In this document: positions 58,252 to 64,000 of the stretch, piece by piece | Layout of the letters: each line of letters begins with the position of its first letter | How positions within the stretch are numbered: position 1 is the stretch's first letter | Origin: Paenibacillus_Z sp042653205 | GTDB taxonomy: Bacteria > Bacillota > Bacilli > Paenibacillales > Paenibacillaceae | Length of the DNA: 64,000 nucleotides | NCBI RefSeq assembly: GCF_042653205.1 | Contig: NZ_JBHSHY010000005.1 | Coordinates: forward strand, 1-64,000 | Direction: 5' to 3' | Notes under the pieces: model-generated | Seen by the model: only the letters and a program-made list of their open reading frames with translations | Told to the model about the DNA's origin: nothing | Database searches by the model: none | Position numbers and translations under genes: made by a program

Positions 58252-59124
58252 TCAACCGTTGACGATTTCGCCGCCGTTCACGTGAATGACTTGGCCGCTC
58301 ACGTACGACGAGTCGCCGCTCGCCAAGTATACGTAAGCCGGCGCCAGCTCTTCCGGCTGGCCCGCGCGCTTCATCGGCGTGTCGGCGCCGAACTGGGCGA
58401 CCTGCTGCGCGTCGAACGTGGACGGGATAAGCGGCGTCCAGATCGGCCCGGGCGCGACGGCGTTGACCCGGATGCCCTGCGCCGCGAGGTTCATGGCCAG
58501 CGAACGCGTGAACGCGACGATGGCGCCCTTCGTGGACGAGTAATCGAGCAGCGTCGGGCTGCCGTGATACGCCGTGATCGATGCCGTGTTGACGATGGCC
58601 GAGCCGGCCTTCAGGTGCGGCATGGCGGCCTGCGTAATATAGAACATGCCGAAAATGTTCGTTTTGAACGTCCGCTCCAGCTGCTGCGGAGTAATCTGTT
58701 CGATTTTATTCTGCGGATGCTGCTCCGCGGCGTTGTTGACGACGATATCCAGCCCGCCGAGCTTGTCGGCGGCTTTCTCGACCGCGTCTTTGCAGAACGC
58801 CGGATCGCCGACGTCGCCCGCGATCGTCACGCACTTGCGTCCGAGATCCTCGATGAGGCCTTTGATCTCGCCGGCGTCGTCGTGTTCGTTCAGGTAGAGG
58901 ATCGCGACGTCCGCGCCTTCCCTGGCGAACATGAGCGCGACGGCGCGGCCGATGCCGCTGTCCCCGCCCGTGATGACCGCGGCTTTGCCGGCCAATTTGC
59001 CGGCAGGCTTGTACCCGGCGGCTTGAAACTGCGGCAGCGGATTCATGTCGCTCTCCAAGCCGGGCTGCCGGTTCTGGTGCTGCGGCGGAAACGTCGTCGG
59101 GCGGTTGGCTGGTTGTTGCGTCAT
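58252..59124 (-). CDS. Short-chain dehydrogenase, general-stress type (YdaD-like)
   Basis: The 290-residue enzyme has the N-terminal extension typical of YdaD/YhdF-like proteins (QNRQPGLESDMNPLP), the NAD(P)-binding GGDSGIGRAVA, NNAAEQHPQ, the catalytic Ser in NTASITAY and Tyr-Lys in YSSTKGA, and a final GQVIHVNGG. These enzymes belong to stress and sporulation regulons; the substrate is not established. No sigma-B promoter was recognised upstream. Confidence 0.9.
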   Translation of the reverse strand: MTQQPANRPTTFPPQHQNRQPGLESDMNPLPQFQAAGYKPAGKLAGKAAVITGGDSGIGRAVALMFAREGADVAILYLNEHDDAGEIKGLIEDLGRKCVTIAGDVGDPAFCKDAVEKAADKLGGLDIVVNNAAEQHPQNKIEQITPQQLERTFKTNIFGMFYITQAAMPHLKAGSAIVNTASITAYHGSPTLLDYSSTKGAIVAFTRSLAMNLAAQGIRVNAVAPGPIWTPLIPSTFDAQQVAQFGADTPMKRAGQPEELAPAYVYLASGDSSYVSGQVIHVNGGEIVNG

Positions 59125-59413
59125 ACTGGACTCACTCCTTCGGAAATAGCATGCTTCGCGCGAATGGACCCATGCAGTATGCCTATATAGTGCGGCGATC
59201 CCTATTTATTTAACCGCGCCCATCCGGATTGTTCACGCGATAAGGAAAAAAATCCCGGAGATCCCTGAAGAGGGCTGCCGGTTCGGGCAGGCTTTGGGCG
59301 TCCGCGGCGCTAACGAATGAATGAATGAACCTCCCAATTTATGGTGCAATATGTATCGCAAATGAAGCGGGAATGAGGCGAGGCGATTTTGCATAGAAGG
59401 GGTTATCGCAAAA
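59125..59413. other. Intergenic region without a recognised feature
   Basis: About 290 bases between the SDR start and a short coiled-coil frame. AT content is higher near 59195-59220. No promoter, terminator or repeat was recognised with confidence. Confidence 0.5.
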
Positions 59414-59602
59414 ATGGAGCAATCGGATAACAATTGCGATTTGCGTTCCTTAAAGCACGATTTGAGACGGCTTGACCGGCAAATTAAAGCGCTGATGGTC
59501 AAGTTGGCCGCGCTCGAGGACAAGCTAGCCGCCCTCGGGGAGCCAGGCGGCTTCCGCCAGGCAGGAGGCCGCCCTCGAATCTACACCTCGGTCAAGCTCT
59601 GA
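59414..59602 (+). CDS. Small coiled-coil hypothetical protein
   Basis: The 62-residue frame gives a heptad-rich helix (SLKHDLRRLDRQIKALMVKLAALEDKLAAL) followed by a Gly/Arg-rich tail. AGAAGGGG lies 11 bases before the ATG. The heptads favour a real protein, but the frame is short and no promoter is clear. Function unknown. Confidence 0.45.
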   Translation: MEQSDNNCDLRSLKHDLRRLDRQIKALMVKLAALEDKLAALGEPGGFRQAGGRPRIYTSVKL

Positions 59603-59624
59603 GCCGGCGGCTTTGAAAGCATGA

Positions 59625-59666
59625 CAAAAACGCCTCAATCCGGTCATGACCGGGATCGAGGCGTCT
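59625..59666 (-). terminator. Terminator of the tRNA-Arg gene
   Basis: On the minus strand ACGCCTCGATCCCGGTC folds back on GACCGGATTGAGGCGT around AT, followed by TTTTTGTC. Confidence 0.8.
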
Positions 59667-59709
59667 TCTGTATCGATATTCACATAACCGTGATCTCTGG
59701 CTTCCTAAA

Positions 59710-59786
59710 TGGCGTCCCAGGAGGGATTCGAACCCCCGACAACACGCTTAGAAGGCGTGTGCTCTATCCAACTGAGCTACTGGGAC
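59710..59786 (-). tRNA. tRNA-Arg (anticodon TCT)
   Basis: The minus strand reads GTCCCAG at the 5' end, a D arm with AGCTCAGTTGGATAGAGC, an anticodon arm ACGCC-TTCTAAG-GCGT-like stem with anticodon TCT, a T arm with GGGGGTTCGAATCCC, an acceptor CTGGGAC, discriminator G and encoded CCA. Length 77 bases. It reads AGA codons. It stands alone with its own terminator. Confidence 0.95.
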
Positions 59787-59943
59787 ACGTAGGAAATATC
59801 ATAGCATGGGAACGGCCGATATGCAACAGGTAAATGTTTATTTTTTGCCCGGCATGCCGCTTGCCGCCTGACTCTAGTAAATTACCGCCGGCGGCGTTTC
59901 AAAAAAAACGGCTTCGGCCAAAATGGAAATGGGCGGCAGGGAA

Positions 59944-59952
59944 TGTTATAAT
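59944..59952 (+). promoter_or_regulatory. Extended -10 promoter for the ysoA-like gene
   Basis: TGTTATAAT is a perfect TATAAT with TGn extension. Transcription would start near 59959, which excludes the upstream in-frame ATGs (59923, 59929) as translation starts. Confidence 0.7.
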
Positions 59953-60009
59953 CGAGCTCTACCCGAACATCAGGCCGGCCGGAAGCGCGGCATACAAGGC
60001 GGTGATTCT

Positions 60010-60951
60010 ATTACGACGTCCAATTCTACCCCCGATGAAAATAGAGAGAACGTGTATTTATTTCCCAATATGCTCGACGAGTATCAAAATCAGCTGACCC
60101 GGCTGCTGGAATCGGAGCAGTACGGCGAAGCCAAGGAGCTGCTGCGGTTTCTGCTGCACTGCCAGGGCGAGGAGAAGCGGCATTACGACGAGTGGAGCAA
60201 CCTGCTCAATTGGCTCGACGTCGCTTTCCCCGGTTACGAGGGCAAAGGAAACGGCAATCCATCTTACATAGAAGACGAAGAAAACGAAGATACCATACGC
60301 GAGCAAGCCTTAAGCCCGGCCGATTACGACGAGGATTACGTGCAGCAGGTGCTCTACGTCATGAAGCACCACCCCGTCGCGGACCAGCAGCTGCTCGCGC
60401 TCGAACGCGCAGCGTACTTGACGCATCCCGGCGTGGACGAAGAGATCCTGACCTGGCTGACGGGCACCGAGCTGCACCCGGAGCTGCAGTTCAAGGCGCT
60501 GCAATGCTTAAAGAAGCGCGGCGTGACCGGCACCGTCGGCCTGGAGCGGATGGGCGAGTTCGCGGAACTGGAGATCGAGGAGACGCCGCTTTCCCTGGAC
60601 GAATTTCCGCCGGTGGCGGTTCGCGTCGCCGAGCGCGTCGAGTCCGTGACCGAGGTCGTCGACGCTTCGCTGCCCCATTTCGCCCGCGAGCTGTGGAAGG
60701 AATGCCTGCAGTGCATTTACGGCACGACGGCGTACGAGCGGCTGCGCAGCGACGACGACGAGACGGTCGACTGCTTCGCCGCGGCGCTGCATCAGGTGCT
60801 GGAGCTGTCGCTCTACGGACGGGCTGACGACGACGATATCCGGGAAACTTACGGCATCACGGACGCGCTTCGCTTTCGCTACGAGCAGGCGTGCCGAACC
60901 CTCCGCCAGACGGTCCAGCTGCGCCTGGAGGACGGCGGGGACAAGTCTTGA
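60010..60951 (+). CDS. ysoA: YsoA-like TPR-type protein upstream of tig, probable ATT start
   Basis: The acidic, helical product of about 313 residues lies directly before tig, the position and size of Bacillus ysoA. It has helical-repeat character (LTRLLESEQYGEAKELLRFLLHCQGEEKRHYDEW, VDEEILTWLTGTELHPELQFKALQCLKKRGV). The start was set at ATT 60010 because AAGGCGGTG lies five bases before it and no ATG, GTG or TTG has a site downstream of the promoter at 59944. The next candidates are GTG 60052 and ATG 60070. It may help folding or assembly next to trigger factor; unproven. Confidence 0.8.
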   Translation: MTTSNSTPDENRENVYLFPNMLDEYQNQLTRLLESEQYGEAKELLRFLLHCQGEEKRHYDEWSNLLNWLDVAFPGYEGKGNGNPSYIEDEENEDTIREQALSPADYDEDYVQQVLYVMKHHPVADQQLLALERAAYLTHPGVDEEILTWLTGTELHPELQFKALQCLKKRGVTGTVGLERMGEFAELEIEETPLSLDEFPPVAVRVAERVESVTEVVDASLPHFARELWKECLQCIYGTTAYERLRSDDDETVDCFAAALHQVLELSLYGRADDDDIRETYGITDALRFRYEQACRTLRQTVQLRLEDGGDKS

Positions 60952-60976
60952 TATCCGGCTTATTGTAGAGTATAAT
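60948..60976 (+). promoter_or_regulatory. SigA promoter for tig
   Basis: TTGATA (60948-60953) and TATAAT (60971-60976) with 17 bases between them; the -35 overlaps the ysoA stop. Confidence 0.85.
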
Positions 60977-61042
60977 AGAATGGTTTATTACGGGTAAGAT
61001 CTGACGCAGAAGCGTTATTTAATTTGGAGGGGAAAGCATAAC

Positions 61043-62344
61043 ATGACAGCAACTTGGGAAAAGATAGACAAGAATCTGGTCTCGATCAGCGTTGAGGTCG
61101 AGGCGGAGCAAGTTAACGAAGCGATCGACAAAGCCTTCAAAAAGGTCGTTCAAAAAGTGAACGTTCCGGGCTTCCGCAAAGGCAAAGTGCCGCGCGGCAT
61201 CTTTGAGAAGCGCTTCGGCGTCGAGAGCCTGTACCAAGACGCGATCGACATCCTGCTTCCGGATTCCTATTCGGCGGCCGTGAAGGAGACGGGCATCTTC
61301 CCAGTCGACCGTCCGGAGATTGACGTACAGCAGTTCGCCAAAGGCGAAACGTTCAAGTACACCGCCAAAGTCACCGTCAAGCCGGAAGTCGAGCTTGGCG
61401 AATACAAAGGCCTGGAAGTGCCTGCGGCCGAAGCGGAAGTCACGGACGAAGAAGTCGCGGCCGAGCTTAACCGCCTGCAGCAGCGCCATGCCGAGCTGAC
61501 CGTCCTCGAAGAGGGAGCGGCCGAGAACGGCGACATCGCGGTCATCGATTTCGACGGCTACGTGGACGGTGAAGCGTTCGAAGGCGGCAAGAGCGAACGC
61601 CACTCCCTGGAACTGGGCTCCGGCTCGTTCATCCCGGGCTTCGAAGAGCAAGTCGTCGGCATGCAGACGGGCGACTTCAAGGATATCGAAGTCACGTTCC
61701 CGGAAAGCTACCACGCCGAGAATCTCGCGGGTAAGCAAGCTGTGTTCAAGGTGAAGCTGCATGAGATCAAGCGCAAAAACCTGCCGGCCCTGGACGACGA
61801 GTTCGCGAAGGACGTTAGCGAGTTCGATACGCTTGATGAGTACAAAGCCGACCTGAAGACGAAGCTTGCTGAGCGCAAAGCGAAAGAAAACGAATCCGCG
61901 CGCGAAGCGGCCGTCGTCGATAAAGCGGCCGCTGCGGCAACCGTCGACATTCCGGAAGCGATGATCGAGTCCGAAACGACGTTTATGCTGCGCGACTTCG
62001 AGAACCGCCTGCGCATGCAGGGCATGAACCTGGAGCTGTACTACCAGTTCTCCGGCCAAGACGAAGCGGCTCTGCGCGGCCAAATGCGCGGCGACGCCGA
62101 GAAGCGCGTCCTCAATAACCTCGTGCTGGAGCAAATCGCGAAGAACGAAGGCATCGAGGCGAGCGACGAGGACCTGAACGAAGAGCTCGAGAACCTCTCG
62201 ACGCAGTACAACCGCCCGGCTGCCGAGCTGCGCGGCATCTTCGAAGCTAACGGCAACCTTGACAACATCAAGGAAGACCTCGTGCTTCGCAAGACGATCA
62301 AGTTCCTGCTCGAGAACAGCAAGCCGGAGACGGTCGTTGCCTAA
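61043..62344 (+). CDS. tig: Trigger factor
   Basis: The 433-residue chaperone has the ribosome-binding N-terminal domain with the GFRKGKVPR signature (residues 45-53), the FKBP-type prolyl isomerase domain (GDIAVIDFDGYVDGEAFEGGKSERHSLELGSGSFIPGFEEQVVGM) and the long helical C-terminal arms. GGAGGGGAAA precedes the ATG. It acts at the ribosome exit tunnel and is followed by its own terminator. Confidence 0.97.
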   Translation: MTATWEKIDKNLVSISVEVEAEQVNEAIDKAFKKVVQKVNVPGFRKGKVPRGIFEKRFGVESLYQDAIDILLPDSYSAAVKETGIFPVDRPEIDVQQFAKGETFKYTAKVTVKPEVELGEYKGLEVPAAEAEVTDEEVAAELNRLQQRHAELTVLEEGAAENGDIAVIDFDGYVDGEAFEGGKSERHSLELGSGSFIPGFEEQVVGMQTGDFKDIEVTFPESYHAENLAGKQAVFKVKLHEIKRKNLPALDDEFAKDVSEFDTLDEYKADLKTKLAERKAKENESAREAAVVDKAAAAATVDIPEAMIESETTFMLRDFENRLRMQGMNLELYYQFSGQDEAALRGQMRGDAEKRVLNNLVLEQIAKNEGIEASDEDLNEELENLSTQYNRPAAELRGIFEANGNLDNIKEDLVLRKTIKFLLENSKPETVVA

Positions 62345-62374
62345 TCGGCATTACAACTGAACCTCTATATACGG

Positions 62375-62405
62375 ATAAGGCACGTTCATACGTGCCTTAT
62401 TTTAT
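62375..62405 (+). terminator. Terminator after tig
   Basis: ATAAGGCACGT pairs perfectly with ACGTGCCTTAT around TCAT, followed by TTTAT. Confidence 0.9.
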
Positions 62406-62479
62406 CCTCGGCGCGTTTTTCGGCGCGCTGTCGCGTACATATGTATTTGCCCGTATCGTATAATGTAGTATTCAGAAAA

Positions 62480-62508
62480 ATGACATTGCATTCGGAACAT
62501 GTTAGAAT
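62480..62508 (+). promoter_or_regulatory. SigA promoter for clpP
   Basis: ATGACA (62480-62485) and TAGAAT (62503-62508) with a 17-base spacer. No GGTCAAA-type CtsR heptads are seen between the tig terminator and clpP. Confidence 0.65.
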
Positions 62509-62550
62509 AAGAAGTGCTTTACAAGTCGATAACGAGAGAAGGTTGGTCGC

Positions 62551-63132
62551 ATGAATCTGGTACCTATGGTCGTTGAGCAAACGAATCGGGGAGAGCGTTC
62601 TTACGATATTTACTCCCGTCTTTTGAAGGATCGGATTATCTTTCTTGGTAGTGCGATCGACGACGACGTAGCCAATGCCGTCATCGCGCAGCTGCTGTTC
62701 CTCGCGGCTGACGATCCGGAGAAGGACATTCATCTGTACATTAACTCACCGGGCGGTTCCGTAACTGCAGGAATGGGTATTTACGATACGATGCAGTTTA
62801 TTAAGCCGGATGTGTCGACGATTTGCGTCGGACTCGCCGCCAGCATGGGCTCGCTCCTGCTTACGGCCGGCGCCAAAGGCAAGCGCTTCGCGCTGCCGAA
62901 CAGCGAAGTCATGATTCATCAGCCGCTCGGCGGGGTGCGCGGCCAAGCTTCCGACATTGCCATCCATGCGGACTGGATTTTGAAGACGAAGAAGAAGCTG
63001 AACCAGATTCTGGCGGACCGTACGGGCCAGCCGTACGAACGTATCGACCGCGATACGGATCGCGACAATTTCATGAGCGCCGAAGATGCATTGCAATACG
63101 GCCTGATCGATAAAGTCGTTACGTCCCTGTAA
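62551..63132 (+). CDS. clpP: ATP-dependent Clp protease proteolytic subunit
   Basis: The 193-residue protein has the catalytic triad Ser98 (GLAASMGS), His123 (VMIHQPLGG) and Asp172 (TDRDNFM), and the usual N-terminal MNLVPMVVEQTNRGERSYDIYSRLL. It forms the 14-subunit proteolytic chamber used with ClpX and ClpC. GAGAGAAGG precedes ATG. The clpX gene follows after 41 bases. Confidence 0.97.
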   Translation: MNLVPMVVEQTNRGERSYDIYSRLLKDRIIFLGSAIDDDVANAVIAQLLFLAADDPEKDIHLYINSPGGSVTAGMGIYDTMQFIKPDVSTICVGLAASMGSLLLTAGAKGKRFALPNSEVMIHQPLGGVRGQASDIAIHADWILKTKKKLNQILADRTGQPYERIDRDTDRDNFMSAEDALQYGLIDKVVTSL

Positions 63133-63173
63133 GCTTCTCCGTACAGTCGAACCAACAAGAAGGGGTGAAATCC

Positions 63174-64000
63174 ATGTTTAAATTCAACGACGAAAAAGGC
63201 CAATTGAAATGCTCGTTCTGCGGCAAGTCGCAGGATCAAGTGCGCAAGCTTGTGGCCGGACCGGGCGTTTATATATGTGATGAATGCATCGAACTGTGCA
63301 CCGAAATCGTCGAGGAAGAGCTCGGCCACGAGGAAGAGCTCGATCTGAAGGACATTCCGAAGCCGCGCGACATCCGCAATATTTTGGATTCGTACGTCAT
63401 CGGCCAGGAGCAGGCGAAAAAATCGCTCTCCGTCGCGGTGTATAACCATTACAAGCGCGTGAATTCGCAGAACAAGCTGGAAGACGTCGAGCTCCAGAAG
63501 AGCAACATTTTGCTCGTCGGCCCGACGGGCTCCGGCAAGACGCTGCTCGCGCAGACGATGGCGAAGATCTTGAACGTTCCGTTCGCGATCGCGGACGCGA
63601 CTTCCCTCACGGAAGCGGGCTACGTCGGCGAGGATGTCGAGAACATCCTGCTGAAGCTCATCCAAGCGGCCGATTACGACGTGGAGAAAGCCGAACGCGG
63701 CATTATCTACATCGATGAGATCGATAAAGTGGCGCGCAAATCGGAGAATCCTTCGATTACGCGCGACGTGTCGGGCGAAGGCGTGCAGCAAGCGCTGCTC
63801 AAAATCCTCGAAGGCACGGTCGCTTCCGTCCCGCCGCAAGGCGGGCGCAAGCATCCTCACCAAGAGTTCATCCAAATCGACACGACGAACATCCTGTTCA
63901 TTTGCGGCGGAGCGTTCGACGGGCTGGAGCAGTTGATCAAACGGCGCATCGGCAAAAAAGTGATTGGTTTCAACGCGTCCGGCGACGGGCAGAAGGACCT
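63174..64000 (+). CDS. clpX: ATP-dependent Clp protease ATP-binding subunit ClpX (cut by window edge)
   Basis: The frame runs from ATG 63174 to the window end without a stop, giving 275 residues of the usual 415-425. The N-terminal zinc-binding domain has CSFC and CDECIELC, followed by the AAA+ module with Walker A GPTGSGKT, Walker B IIYIDEIDK, sensor-loop and the start of the RIGKKVIGF (IGF) ClpP-binding loop. GGGGTGAAA lies upstream. Unfoldase for ClpP, probably cotranscribed with clpP. Confidence 0.97.
   Translation, partial: MFKFNDEKGQLKCSFCGKSQDQVRKLVAGPGVYICDECIELCTEIVEEELGHEEELDLKDIPKPRDIRNILDSYVIGQEQAKKSLSVAVYNHYKRVNSQNKLEDVELQKSNILLVGPTGSGKTLLAQTMAKILNVPFAIADATSLTEAGYVGEDVENILLKLIQAADYDVEKAERGIIYIDEIDKVARKSENPSITRDVSGEGVQQALLKILEGTVASVPPQGGRKHPHQEFIQIDTTNILFICGGAFDGLEQLIKRRIGKKVIGFNASGDGQKD

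Noticed and set aside
59923..59931. ATG starts at 59923 and 59929 for the ysoA-like gene
   Set aside because: Both lie upstream of the TGTTATAAT promoter element and lack a ribosome binding site.

Overview
The window is about 64 kb of high-GC, densely coding DNA from a spore-forming Firmicute, most likely of the Paenibacillaceae (Cohnella or Paenibacillus). The basis is a Bacillus-type gene set (ysoA-tig-clpP-clpX, hemE-hemH-hemY, gerM-rph-rdgB, racE, a YtxG/YtxH pair, YuzB- and YutG-like proteins) combined with GC-rich codon use, GAGG-type ribosome binding sites, many TTG/GTG starts and classical SigA promoters. No prophage, CRISPR array, rRNA operon or plasmid function is visible. The only mobile element is the 3' end of a group IIC intron at the left edge.

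Layout. 1-2,030: intron end, then a BceRS/GraRS-like two-component system on the minus strand. 2,490-9,360: formylglycine-generating enzyme, an Rrf2 repressor with an apparent operator on its own promoter, AbrB-family membrane protein plus isochorismatase-like hydrolase, an SgrR-like regulator, and a TetR/DoxX-like unit. 9,400-10,800 (minus): a Fur-controlled unit with a small secreted peptide, a HugZ-like heme protein and a DinB protein. 11,500-17,130: NEW3 membrane protein with an ABC transporter, divergent from an ECF sigma factor/RskA-type anti-sigma pair, then a phospholipase-D/excalibur lipoprotein. A block of three 51-52 bp repeats between two terminators follows. 17,500-23,560: TetR/MFS efflux pair, then two phytanoyl-CoA-type dioxygenases bracketed by two AraC regulators. 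23,750-38,000: membrane metallophosphoesterase, membrane alpha/beta hydrolase, FucU mutarotase, GH36 alpha-galactosidase, holin-like protein, an apparently SOS-controlled orphan gene, a CuA cupredoxin, several small proteins, a SufR-like regulator, YtxG/YtxH-like envelope proteins, and an AraC/GH4 alpha-galactosidase pair. 38,000-46,700: glutamate racemase, LysM-M14 peptidoglycan endopeptidase, HesB-like and YuzB-like proteins, LTA synthase-type enzyme, RNA methyltransferase, O-methyltransferase and a drug-efflux MFS protein. 46,900-53,900: hemEHY, PgpA, gerM-rph-rdgB. 54,000-64,000: asparagine synthetase, two unknown coupled genes, adenosine-type deaminase, SDR, tRNA-Arg, then the ysoA, tig, clpP, clpX protein-quality block, with clpX cut by the window edge.

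Much of the window is core metabolism. The accessory-looking parts are the intron, the Fur unit, the sigma/NEW3/ABC region, the AraC-PhyH cassette, the galactoside genes and the repeat block. The best leads for something undescribed are the LexA-box orphan at 31,074, the Fur-driven secreted peptide at 10,473, the two-AraC/two-PhyH cassette and the hairpin repeats at 17,275. All family assignments come from reading motifs in the translated sequence; no database search was possible.
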